Of a DNA stretch of 64,000 nucleotides, positions 22,211 to 33,269 are shown in pieces; the first letter of the stretch is position 1; each line of letters opens with the position of its first letter. The notes under the pieces are model-generated. The model searched no databases and was not told the origin of the DNA. It was given only the letters and a program-made list of their open reading frames with translations. A program made the position numbers and the translations under genes. The stretch is from Oscheius tipulae (taxonomy: Eukaryota > Nematoda > Chromadorea > Rhabditida > Rhabditidae), in NCBI GenBank assembly GCA_037178975.1, contig JASJZH010000005.1, positions 2,170,001 through 2,234,000 on the forward strand, given 5' to 3'.

Positions 22211-22540
22211 TGCACTGGCTTACAGTTTTCGCAACTTATGGCAATGCAAACTATGGTGAAGATTACTGAACGCCCTAAACCAGCGTAGATTCGTTTTTGA
22301 AGCAATTAGAATGCATTCAACTTCTATTCCGAGTAGTTGTCTAGAAATAAAGGAGCAACATTCTACCAAAAGCTACAACTGAATATTCTTTTCTCTGGAA
22401 CTAGCCTTAACTTGCCAAAAAGCGCGCGACTTGTCGAGACAATGCTGCCAATTATGCCGAGAAAGCTTCTCGGCAAAATGGTAACTTTTGTTCTGGAGTA
22501 GCAATTTTGCGGGCTTATATTCAGTCGAAACTAGCTTCTT

Positions 22541-22885
22541 TCAGCTCGTGCCTCTCAAAACTTGTAATGAACATTTCATAAAAATTGGCCGACGCTCAGT
22601 ATTCAACTTATACTCCCCCTTTATGCTGCGTTTCATAAGTGCCCCGGGTAGAATCTCTAAAAGTTCAGGACTAAGACTCTTTAGGAGTGTTTTTAAAGAA
22701 AATATAATAATTAACGCATTAGGAATGAAGCCGAAAAATGAAACATTGGAATAGACTATTCTTATGATAAGAACAGCAGTGTAGCTGTCGGTCTCGTTCT
22801 TCTCCATCGAAGGTGTTCCGAAGGAAAATTTACAATCTGAATGATGGCAGTTTTCCCGCAACAGTCTTGAGAAGTTCACGAACAA
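22541..22885 (-). other. ORF with one membrane segment, possible receptor fragment
   Basis: The frame holds MEKNETDSYTAVLIIRIVY followed by NVSFFGFIPNALIIIFSL. An acidic N-terminus then a hydrophobic segment with Pro and Asn resembles TM1 of a serpentine receptor. No following exons were found, so it may be a lone exon or chance. Confidence 0.25.
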
Positions 22886-23206
22886 AACTTTCAGTTAGAA
22901 AGTATTCTGGATTAGGGTAATTTAAGGGTTTTCCATCAATGGATCTGTGTGCGATCATACATCGTCTCTATTTGAAAAAAGAGCTGTTTCATTAAAATTG
23001 GAGCAAATTAGGCGAAAACCTTGAGCTTCTTTGTGAACATGGGATCGGTACTCGTGGGTCGCGTGGCTTTATCTTGGTAAGAGGAGAAACTGATTCACTG
23101 CCTGGGCAGTGTGCTCAGTTTCAGACCTTATCAGTACACACAGTGGTTATTCCATTCGCCTTCAAATAAAAACACATCCTTTGCTTGTCGGTGTACATCT
23201 ATGCAG

Positions 23207-25699
23207 AAAAGAAGAATTCAAAAATACAGCCCTAGTTGGCTCAAGAACAGAAGGTATTGTTTACAAAGCAAATCATGAAAAATTAGGGAAAGTTAATTCT
23301 GAAGCCTTTTAAAAGATTCGTTTCAGGGAAAAAGCTCTGAAATTGTGGCACACCTCTCTGGCTGTTAATACCGAACTGTCTATTATGCTCAAAGTAGGTT
23401 CTTCTTCACTTCATGTAACAAATTCCAGATTGACAATCACGAAAACATTGTTCAAATAGGCGGTTTAATTCGTTCAAACAGGTCCGGTTTGTTTCGAGGG
23501 TACTTTTTGGAACTGATGGAATGTAGCCTTAATACAAGTTAGCACTTTCTGGGAAACAGTCAATCTGACATGTTTAGTTATTCATAATATTGATTCAGAC
23601 GGAGAAGAAACCCTTTCAACACCCCCTAGAGACTACAATTGCAAAGTTGTTGCTAAATGGGTGAATCAAATTAATGCGGGGATTTCTTTTCTTCATCTAA
23701 ACAATATTATACACCGAGATATAAAACCTGCGAAGTAAGTTCATCTGATAGGCATTTTCTATTAGTCGGTATATATCAGCATTCTCGTCAAGGGAGAAAA
23801 GCTCAAGTTGGCAGATTTTGGATTTTCCCGTATTTATAAAGAAGGCTCTTTGACAACACAGTTTGTGCCTATTTTAACTAATAACGAGACATTAGAGTCG
23901 GAACAAGAAGCTATAAGGCTCCTGAAATAATAAGTGGAGAATACGATCATCGAGTTGATATTTACGCATTTTCCATCACACTATGGGAAATACTTCATAA
24001 AAAGTAAGTTGATGAACAAGCTGACTAATCGACAAGTCGCCTTCTGTACAAACTTTTATTGCTAGGAAATCAAGGAAATCCAAAAAATATCAAGAAAATA
24101 GTCGGCCTTTGATTGATTCCCGTTTTCCAGAAACAGTTAGAACTTTTCTTGAGAAGTGAGTTCGGGATTTATAAAATATTTTTCACTTTAGAGGTTGGAA
24201 TGAGGATCCATCTTTTCGTCCAGTCTTTGAAGAGATAAACCTGTTCGCCGACTATTTGTACTCTCGGTGTATTGTAAAAATTTCGTCGTATCCCATATTC
24301 CTAATTAGATCCATTTACGTTCAGGCCGATTTTTGAAGAGAGTGAAGATGATGAAAATACTAACAGTGATGCATCTAACGAGGCTCACCTTGTTGCAGGA
24401 ACCCCATTCAAAAAGAGTAGAGTTTCAACATTTTCATACCGGGGATTCTTCAGAACCCAGAACGCTGCTCACCTACGACCCCACTCTGGAAGTTGTCACA
24501 GCTACCGTAGATCCGGACTTTGATACCTATCCGGAGAATACACTTGGAAATTTGGAGGTGCTTCAGACACTCGACAGTAATGAACAGGGATATTATCTCC
24601 ATTGTAAGATAGTAGAACACAATGGACAGGGTGACTACCTGCGTTGTAATAACTTTGGGTACTTGTCATCTACTTCTATCATTTCAAGAATGTCTTTAGA
24701 CCCGTGTTGGTGAAGTACCTCGGTGAATGGAATGACATCATTCGGCAGTTCCGAGATCATTCTGGAGTAGGTGTGAGTGCAGCGGTTGCGACTCAAATCC
24801 GCTTAGCGGCAGATAAGAGAAACCTAGAGAGAGAGATCACATTTGCAAGAGAAGTGAATTATTGAACTGCTTTGAAAGAGTTGTTGTTTCCAGCTTGCCC
24901 ACGAGAATATCGTGAGAATCCTTGGCTTCATCTCACCGGATGGTAGACCTGACAGCATCAATGCCATTATAATGGAAGGAGATTTCTACGGAAACCTCGA
25001 AGCTTGTAAGTCTTTTAACCGCTCCGAGTCATCAAAATAATTCAGACGCTTCTCGCAATCAGATCCCGCTCCCAGAGGTGAAAGCCTTCGCTCTACAACT
25101 GGCTTCAGCACTGCAATACTGTCATTCTCGTGGCATCATGCACAGGGACGTCCATGCCAGGAAGTAGGCTTCTCAAGTTATTTTCCAAAGTCAGATTTAG
25201 CATTTACGTCCAGCAGGATAAAATGGCAATCAAGCTTGGAAACTTTGGCTACGCTCGTGTTGGAGATCAGGGCAATAACTATACTGCAAAGTACGTTAAA
25301 CGATCAACAAATAAAATGAGAATCCGTGAAGCAAGGGAGAGGAGCTGTACTACCGAGCACCGGAGATGATCTCCGATCATGCCATAACAGAATACACTGT
25401 CTCCGTCGACGTGTACGGATTTGCTCTGGTTCTTTGGTCGATGTTGCATGGTGGAAGGTGAATGGCTAGTTTACATCCAGTATCCTTTTTCCAGGAAGCC
25501 TTACAAAGATGATCCTGAACTGAACTCGAGGCTGATGAGAAATGAGAACAAGTTCAAACAGTATCTGGTAGCGGGAAACAGACCTAGAATCGATGACAAT
25601 GTTGACCAAGGACTGGCCAACCTGATCAAAAAGTGTTGGATCAATGAAACCGAGATTGACAAGAGACCTTCGATGAGCAGTGTCGTCCAAACTCTTTAG
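23207..25699 (+). CDS. Tandem kinase-pseudokinase protein, ~16 exons
   Basis: Exons: 23207-~23290, 23327-23393, 23429-23537, 23599-23734, 23780-23860, 23896-24003, 24066-24155, 24192-24266, 24325-24416, 24454-24658, 24700-24853, 24894-25005, 25046-25163, 25201-25290, 25332-25457, 25495-25699. Introns are 35-62 nt. Domain 1 has a glycine-loop-like LVGSRTEGIVYKA, HENIVQIGG, catalytic IIHRDIKPAN, LADFGFSR and SYKAPEII, all the residues of an active kinase. An acidic linker (EESEDDENTNSDASNE) follows. Domain 2 has HENIVRILGF, MHRDVHARN, but KLGNFGYAR in place of DFG, then YYRAPEM and DVYGFALVLW. Loss of the DFG Asp predicts weak or no catalysis. The linker exon has no ATG and its phase joins both domains, which supports one polypeptide. 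The join between exons 1 and 2 is out of frame as read and the start is unknown. AATAAA lies at 25737-25742. Confidence 0.7.
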
Positions 25700-25949
25700 A
25701 ACATGTGAATGTTCCCCTTGTGGTACTTTCTGTTGCAATAAACCTGTGATATTTTTTGATTCGTTTTTTGGTTGAAGGTGTTAAAGCCAAACAAATACCG
25801 TTGATACATTTGAATTTCTCTGTACAATTCCTTCGTGACTGTGCCTTTATTATTTCCGTTTCATTGCAGAGAGTAATAGAGCATATCACAGGTTTATGGT
25901 TGCAAAGATCAAATTCACATTGTTAGTAGACGAGCCATGAACAATTTGA

Positions 25950-26290
25950 ATGACCGAAAAGTGCCTCAGTTCCCCAATCATCGTCAATAACCAGGTAAAC
26001 AACTTCCAGTTTTCAAACGCCCTGTTTCTAGAAAACGTTCTTTTTCATTTCCACCAAATCGGTCATCTACAGACCAGTCAAACCAGAGAGTACACTGTTC
26101 GAAAAAGACGGCATGGTCTACAATACAGTCTCGACCAACTTTGGGTAGGTTTAAGGACAAAAAATCCATTTTGGAGATCAGTGTTTACATGTTAAGTCAG
26201 AACAGTTGCGAACTTTTTTGTCCTTAAACCCAACTTGGTAGTAGCCAGGAATTCGTTAATCAACAGTTAACGGCATTTGTGTTTTTTGTT
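25950..26290 (+). pseudogene. Kinase-family 5' fragment, duplicate of 49300-49640
   Basis: The segment with TGACCGAAAAGTGCCTCAGT and the peptide RKRRHGLQYSLDQLWVGL matches the copy near 49300-49540 (SKRRHGLYHDLDRLWVDL). The match continues into GGAGATCAGTGTTTACATG and CAGGAATTCGTTAATCAACA. An inverted repeat (26135-26164 against about 26214-26239) lies inside. No intact frame exists. Confidence 0.55.
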
Positions 26291-26534
26291 TCACGACTAC
26301 TTCAATTGCTCCAGCCCTCTAAACCTTGAATCCTTTGTACGAATTTCAAAAAAATGTGGTGCTCTGTGCACCGAACTTCTAATCTCTGCCCCTCCAATTA
26401 GTCCCTCGAGCAGATCCATTTTGCGCCTTTTCTGAAAGCAGCTAGTCTAGTCAACACACTAACACTTTGATTAATAAATTATTACCTGGTTTATAATCGG
26501 CACGTTTATGCAGTTGGTCTCTTTAGTATTTTAC

Positions 26535-29500
26535 ATGGAGAACCCCTACTTCGTGACAGAGCCTCGGATTTATTTTGTTGTTCTAAGGGTAAGTTCTTTT
26601 TTTTGCGTTTCTCGAATAGCAGCGTCTCTCTATTCGGGATTTGGATGAGTGTTTTCGGGTTCGAAGCTGTCATCTTCACTAGAAAACTAACTTTCCGGGA
26701 CACGGCTAGTTGGAAAGACTACGAATAGCACCTAACAAATGAAATACTAGCTGTTAACGCTGTTACTTGCTCCTCAAGTGAAACAAAAATGATCCATGTG
26801 AAATTTTTGGCATTATTGTCAGTTTAGTTCAAGGATAATTTAAAGTTACGAGTGCTGGATGAAACAACAAAGACCGTTAAATTTGTTGACTGACAAAAGA
26901 TGTCTGTCAGATACTGTGTAGTAAACGTTTCAGCGGTTCATCTAAGACAAGAAATGTTGGCATCCGTTTAGTTCCCAGCCTGTGTACTTTCACAAACTCT
27001 GTATTTGTCTCATGTAATTCTGTTTATTATACTTAGGCGACTCGACGCTCATGTGTACTATTTATCTTTCGTTCGAACTACAATCGCGGGAACACTTTCT
27101 CAAGAGATTTGTTCTTCTTCAAATTTTCGTATTCAAACTTTCCAACGTTTTATGCTTCGTCCATTTTACAAAATTACAAAAAAAACCACAAGAGTTATAT
27201 GAAACTCCATCTTTCAGACCCTGGGCCTTCTCACCATCCCCATTTCCCTTGTCGCAACCTATTGTATTCTGAGGAAGAATCCTCCGGGGAGATCGAAAGT
27301 CTTCAATTGTCTCGTTGGTCATGTTATCGTCATGTAAGTTTTGACCCCCAAAAAGTAACAAAGCTGGTTAAGAGCGACGATTTTCGAGCTCGACTTGACT
27401 CTCCTCTCACCCCCTCTGGTCTACCTACCGTATATCGCCCTGGAGTTCAGAGGAGTTTTGACATGGATAGAGGTGGCAACAGAGATACAACTGGAATTGT
27501 TGGTAACACTCATTGCGGGTAGGTTTTCGTGTGTACGAAAATATGGTGAAACAAAAAATTAAGCTGTCAAAAGTCTAAAAGAAACATATTTTTCGGAGGG
27601 TGACATTGGTTATTGCACGATTGTAGAAATGGAAAAAAAACATCCAAGGTTCTTAAATAGATGTTCGGTCATTTTAAAAAAACGAAGTCTTCTCAAAAAA
27701 ATCTAGTCTCAAAAGGCTCAGAAACACAACTTTGACAAAAATCTGTATGGACCATCGTTTTCTGACAGTTCCAGTAGATCTAATAGAGGTTTTGAAACAA
27801 AATAGGCTTAGAGCCATTCCCAAATTCTACATTTTAGTTGTTTCAAAAAGTTCTGGGTACTGATATGACTTTCCCGAACCAGCACTTTGTCTAGGAGCGG
27901 GACCAACACCAATACTTTAAACCGAAAAGGTTAGAAGCTATGTCATTTTGTAAGAAAAGTTGTCTTTTATAAGGATCCGTAAGGAACCCAACCACACTTG
28001 TTTTGGAATATTTTGAAACATCGGCGCATATACCATCGTGCTCCCATTCTGAAGGCCTGCTATAACATACTGTTGTAAGAAAAAAAGAAACTACTAGAGA
28101 CTTTAGCGTAAATTATGTAAAAATAGAATTTCCTCTGTGTACCTAGTGTCACCTTTCCATTCAATGACCTTGGTATGTGTAGCTGAAACAAAGACAATTG
28201 ACAACTTATAAGAAAAATGATAGAACTATAAGTGCATACAAAAATCTGAAGTTTTAGACTTTCCGATAAATTAATTAGCAAGACTAACTCAAAATGGTCT
28301 TATGGGTCAGATGTAACAAAAAAAAACGAGGTGTCATCGATCGGCTGATGTATGGCTGATGATATTAAAAAAAAATGAAACACAAAAAACTCAAACCAAC
28401 TTTGTTTCAAAGATACTATAAAACTCTTTTTTCCACAAAGAAACAAAAATTAAATTTCGGTCTTGAAACAAACGCTACAAACGATCAAAAGTTTTGGTCT
28501 CCAGACTACTTAGGAGGCAAGTGAAACAAACTTTTTCACCGCCCAATTTTGCTTCAAAAGTACTACAAAATATAATTATTGAGTCCGAAATCTTCAATCG
28601 ATGAACTGATCTCAGCCTCCTTCGGATCCATCATCCCCATAGTCTACTATCGAATGGACGTCATTCTCCCGCCATCCCACTGGCTGAACCACATTTTCGT
28701 CAAGGGTTTCATCTATTTCACCGTCTTCTTCATCGCCTACATACTCCCGCCAATCCTCATTACTCTTTCCCTGCAGGACCAGGACAGGACAAAGAGCGCC
28801 TACTTTCAACGCTTCAATATTTTCTACGCCAATTTCGGGAATCCCGAGGTTGTGGCGATTTACCTCGGTTTTGAGAATCTTTTCTCCATGGCCACGGCAG
28901 TCTGTGCTTTCGGAGCAATAGTGGCCGGAAATGGGGTCCTGGCAGTCTGTGGATTCTTTCTGTACCATACCTTGAAGACCAGAACTGCAGAAATTGCTGT
29001 GGGAAACACTTTGAAACATCAAGCTTTGGTTGGATCTGTGACGACGATTGTGGGTTCTTTTCGGGTTTCACGGTGTTTTATGGGGCGGATAGGTTCTGGG
29101 TCGTTCAGTTCAGTTCTGGGTGGAAAATGGAAAAAAGTTACAATGACTATATAGTAGCTAGGATACATGAGAAATGCAATCAAACTCTCCCCCGTACCGT
29201 CTCGGTAACTGAACGATTATCCTCATACGAGTTCCTTTTAGTAAATTTGTGGGTTTCGAATGAAATCTTACCCGTACTGTTCCAGCACGCAGATAAACGC
29301 TATCCTCACATGTACATTTTGCTACTACGTTCTTATTGCAGAGAGACAATAGCTTTCCCCCAAAAGTTTGTGGTATGCCAGTATAGTAAAATAAAATTTT
29401 CGGGAAAATATACGAAACCGTATCATTTCGTCTATCTAAACAGTTCTTACCCATGTAGTTTTGGTAACTAATGTTGAGTAAAATGTTTACTACTAGGCAA

Positions 29501-29940
29501 AAACATATCAAAACCAGAAACGTACCGATTTTGCTTTTTAGTTCTTGTTATATGCAACTAGTGAAACAATCTTGAAACTTTCAATATTGAAGATTGTTGA
29601 AACAAGTTAGCCTATCGTCAAACTATCGGTAGCCTGCTATATACTTTCCTTATTTCAGCCATGCTAGAGAAGTATATAGCAGGCTGAAGAGGATATGAGA
29701 CACAAGTAGGTAATAATCCTTTGTTTTCGTTTGATAAGTAGTCCGAAGACTGTTTGGAAACTTTGATTATGAAAAATATTTCAGCATAACTATATAAGGA
29801 GAACCGCTATAATCTAGTGTTTTATGCCTGAAAAATGTGAGCAAGACTGAACGTTTTTCAGATCCTCCTGTTCATGTTCATCATTGGAATCATCTGTCCA
29901 GCTGTCACTGTTTTGCTCATAAGCAATTCCTATCGAGCCG
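26535..29940 (+). CDS. Srh/Str-type nematode serpentine receptor (3' exon not found)
   Basis: Exons 26535-26588, 27218-27333, 27373-27518, 28616-29028 and 29862-29940 join with phases 0, 2, 1, 0. The start ATG gives MENPYFVTEPRIYFVVLR, then TLGLLTIPISLVATYCILRK (TM1), VFNCLVGHVIV (TM2), ATIFELDLTLLSPPLVYLPY (TM3 region), GSIIPIVYYR, FIYFTVFFIAYILPPILIT (TM5) and ILLFMFIIGIICPAVTVLLI (TM6). The IPIS..Y.IL.K and LDLTLLxPPLxYLPY patterns are typical of the large srh/str chemoreceptor superfamily of nematodes. TM7 should lie downstream, but a TIR element occupies 30027-30756 and I could not find it, so the gene may be 3'-broken. Expected location is the sensory neuron membrane. Confidence 0.7.
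29631..29685. repeat. 16-bp perfect hairpin, 23-nt loop
   Basis: AGCCTGCTATATACTT at 29631-29646 is exactly inverted at 29670-29685. It lies in the last recognised intron of the srh-like receptor. Confidence 0.85.
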
Positions 29941-30026
29941 GTTGGTCTTTATAGAAAACAAAAATGTTTATGAGACTTGGAATATACTTGTTGTTTGTTT
30001 GAGCTAATTTTTTACGACATCAAAAA

Positions 30027-30756
30027 GTTTGGTAATAGTTCGGCAGGCGGCCCCCTCATTCAAACGTATTTTCGCGCGCATTTTTCAATTCGGCGGGATT
30101 TTTTTATTTTTCTTCTCTTCACCAAGCTCTTGTTATTTTCGTCGCGTTCTTCCTCATTTCTGCTGGTTTTTCGTGGAGTTCAAATAAATAGGAGTAACTG
30201 AGTATACAGATGAGAAAATACTTCATTGGAACCAAAAATCGTAAAAAAGGGATGTTCAATGGCCGATCGGAGTCCAAAGACTGTCAGACTCGTTGTGAAA
30301 ACGGGTCCCATCACGAGTAATGATATACAGTACCTATCAAATTAGGGAATGAGACTCTACGTGGACAAAATTATTGACAGTGTCATTTCGTCAAGTATGG
30401 TTCCCCGCTCCGACCCTCATCTCACGCTGCTCTATGAGTACATGAGGTTCGCGCCAGAACTTTGCCGTCGAAACTTGCTCTTCACTGGTGGTTGTCCATC
30501 AACGGTCGTCAAGTCTGCGAGGATCCGTACCTCCGCCTTCTGGAGCTTGTCTCCAAATAGCATGTCCCTTGATTTTCGACTTCGTTATCATGAATCTGTT
30601 GCAATTTCTCCTATAATATCCTCGTTCAATTTACTTTGTTTGTTTGCTCAACTTACTTATTACTATCTTATAATCGATTAGACAAGCTGTTAGGAAGGTA
30701 TAAAAAAAAAATACGTTTGAATGAGGGGGGCCGCCTGCCGAACTATATTACCAAAC
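30027..30756. mobile_element. ~730-bp element with ~48-bp terminal inverted repeats
   Basis: The left terminus begins GTTTGGTAATAGTTCGGCAG and runs to 30072. The right terminus, 30707-30756, is its reverse complement with two small insertions. The interior holds only short frames (for example one ending CEDPYLRLLELVSK at about 30590), so it is non-autonomous. It falls where the last exon of the srh-like receptor would be expected. Confidence 0.75.
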
Positions 30757-30821
30757 ATGAAAACTTCGAATGGCCGAACTTCTAGATATCGAACAATTTT
30801 TTTCGGTACTTTTTTGTGGTT

Positions 30822-30992
30822 TCAGACCACGAAATTGGTCAGGAGGAAGCCCATCACAGTTGTACCAATCAATACTGTCAGGATGAGGATTCGAGGAATG
30901 AGGAATTTTTCCCAGATGGACAACCAATTGTTCTTTTGGTATTGGGCACCCGAATAAATAATCGGTGAAAAACAAAAACATGTAATCTTCAT
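30822..30992 (-). CDS. Small single-span membrane ORF, 56 aa
   Basis: ATG at 30992 gives MKITCFCFSPIIYSGAQYQK, then NNWLSIWEKFLIPR and a hydrophobic segment ILILTVLIGTTVMGFLLTNF before TGA at 30822-30824. The frame has coding-like composition and a clear transmembrane helix near the C-terminus. It could be the last exon of a larger minus-strand gene. No family is recognised. Confidence 0.35.
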   Translation of the reverse strand: MKITCFCFSPIIYSGAQYQKNNWLSIWEKFLIPRILILTVLIGTTVMGFLLTNFVV

Positions 30993-31370
30993 TTACCCAT
31001 GTCCATCTCCACCTTGTCTGCCTTACACTTAGAAAATTGCTGAACAACCTCAATAGTTTCGGTATCCAGCGAATCTTTTGGTGGTAACATCTTGGGGATT
31101 TAGTCATTTAGGGATACCACCGATTTCTACTGTCAAGATGGGGTAACAATGAGTTTCTCCCAAAAACGCAGATGCATTACTTCTATCAAGTGGAACACGA
31201 ATATACCTATCTAGTGATACACAATAGGTTAATATTTCTAAAATAGCAGCATTGTGCAAATCGTAAACAGGGAGCATAGCTCGATGCTACTGATCCGATT
31301 ATGCTGGAGAGGTGTATACTGGTGGCCAACTCTCGCTATGTCGATATGTTTCACTTTTTCTCATGCAAGA

Positions 31371-31466
31371 TCGTTGGCAGGAAGCCTAAACAGTTACCTT
31401 GACATTTGTAATTTTGAAGTGAAGCATACAAATGTCAGGGTAACTGTTTAGAATTCCTGTCAACGA
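31371..31466. ncRNA. Candidate small-RNA precursor hairpin, 40-bp stem, 16-nt loop
   Basis: Arms 31371-31410 and 31427-31466 pair over 40 positions with 36 Watson-Crick pairs, two G-U pairs and one two-base internal mismatch. Length, loop size and interior bulge fit a miRNA-type precursor; a decayed inverted-repeat element would look similar. Strand cannot be decided. No coding frame overlaps. Confidence 0.4.
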
Positions 31467-31936
31467 TAGCACACTCTAGAGCTCTGCTTTTTTTAATATC
31501 AAAAACTACAAAGAAACAGTGCAACAATTTCTTGTCACAGGCCAAAGGCACCTCCATGTTCACATGAAGAAACTGATTCTTGCACGTATTTTAGTCTGTT
31601 CCTAAACTTGGATATCTACGAAAATTTCAGCCAAAGACTGGTTTTCTGACTACACGGTCCTTTTCGTTTAGGTAATTTTATTTCATCCAAAGCTGGAAAT
31701 GGTAGACTGCTCGATTTTTAATTCACTGTGTTTCACATAAGAGCCTAATTGAAGTCAATTGGAGCTTACACAATTGGCATATGGCTCTGGGATAACAATA
31801 CCTTTCAAGCACACGTTATGTTCGGGAATAGTCAATGTCTGGTCTCATTGACAGTACAAGGTAAACCTCAACACAATACTTCCGCTTCTTTAAATCTTTG
31901 CTTCCAGTACTAGTTTTTTGTAGCTCTAGATATGCT

Positions 31937-32104
31937 ATGTCAAAACTGACAGTTCCCCAGATGCCCGTGCAACCTGTAATCCTTGCCTCGGATATTGAAA
32001 TATTCCCTTCTGTAAACGAGTTGCTGAAAAAACGAAAGTACCGTTCCACCATCCCCTTACTCCCCTCCTACGAAAGAAACTTATACCTTCCACGGAATAC
32101 GTGA
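31937..32104 (+). other. 55-codon ORF of uncertain status
   Basis: ATG at 31937 starts MSKLTVPQMPVQPVILASDI and the frame ends ERNLYLPRNT-stop. It is somewhat richer in GC than its surroundings. No exon neighbours or family could be assigned. The surrounding stretches 31110-31370 and 31470-31930 show no gene. Confidence 0.25.
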
Positions 32105-33269
32105 CTGGAAAAACCTTATGTTGCAATTTCAATCGCGTGCTCACTCCGAATCGATCATCTCATAGTTTGCAGAGCACATGTTTCACCTGGAACATATTAA
32201 CACTGCAAACTTGGAATTCTATTTGATGTGGTCGGCAAGAGCAGACAATACAACTATTTCCGATCACGAGCTGGTAAAAGCACTATTCACACTCGCAGTA
32301 AAACTGATTTTCTCAATATCTGCTCTACAATTTGTCATATAGCCAATAGTCAATTGTTCCAGTTGCTATGATCTCACTCTATGGCTAGTACCGGTAGTCA
32401 AACCTTGCCTATTTAATTCTAACTTTTTTTGTTGCAAACATGCTTTTAGTAAACCCCAATCGGAGTTCAAGCAGTGGGAAGCGACCGTAGGATGGTAAAA
32501 TAATAGTTTCTACAATCTTTTATGGTTTGAGAAGAGTGTTTCCCTAAACTGAACGTTTCTTGTTTCAATGGCCCAACATGAGCAAGGTCTCGAATAGAAT
32601 CGCAATCAGGTGTCATTATTGACAAGTTCTTCAAAACATACTTTTGCAGTTCAGCAGCTAACTTATGCAGCTACCCGAAAGTTGCTATTCTGCTAGACTG
32701 ATCTATCACTTTCTGGTTCCTAAATATAGTTGGGAAGTAATGGAGCTTTAATACAAGAAAAGCGAAGCCGCAAGAGATGTCCAGTAGCTCTTGTTGGCAG
32801 CTCCAGTACTTGACCACTTGCTAAAACATGTGTGTTGTTGTATTTTTTTGTGAGCAAGTCCAAGTCCAAAATCAAGTTCAAACTAGTTTAGTCTACACAT
32901 GTTTAATTGAAACATATAAACTCTTCCCACACTAAAACTTTGCTTAGATCATGACACTCGGAGAAAGACACAATAAACAAACAGTACAATGATTTCCGAT
33001 CACAGACCAGTGACACCACTGTTTACACACACAAAGACACAGGTTTTCTCTAGGTATAGATCGATCAATTTCATGTCTTTCTCTGTCATATCCCTCATCC
33101 AAAAGTCAGAATGTTTACTTTTGGCGATAATATCATACAATTCGTTATTTTAGCCCAGTAATATACACCTGAACTTGTGCCAAACTTTTTCCTGCGACTG
33201 AGCACCCCTTTTCTTTTCTTTCTTTTTATAACAAGCGCCCAAAACACATAACGAACTTTTAGAGCGATT
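32105..33269. other. Intergenic, nothing recognised
   Basis: AT-rich DNA with scattered TGAAACA/TGTTTCA motifs and no supported frame. The last ~100 bases are the probable promoter of the FAAH N-terminal half starting at 33270. Confidence 0.4.

Noticed and set aside
24333-24713. Independent start (MKRVKMMK...) for the second kinase domain
   Set aside because: The frame differs from the phase-consistent linker exon, and the paralog at 56 kb shows an intron at the equivalent place.
27777-27795. Third copy of the CTAATAGAGGTTTT MITE end
   Set aside because: Only 14 bases match and no partner end was found; likely chance.
29073-29471. 132-codon ORF downstream of the srh receptor exon
   Set aside because: It overlaps the receptor intron, starts after the GTTGGATC donor, and has no recognisable composition or family.
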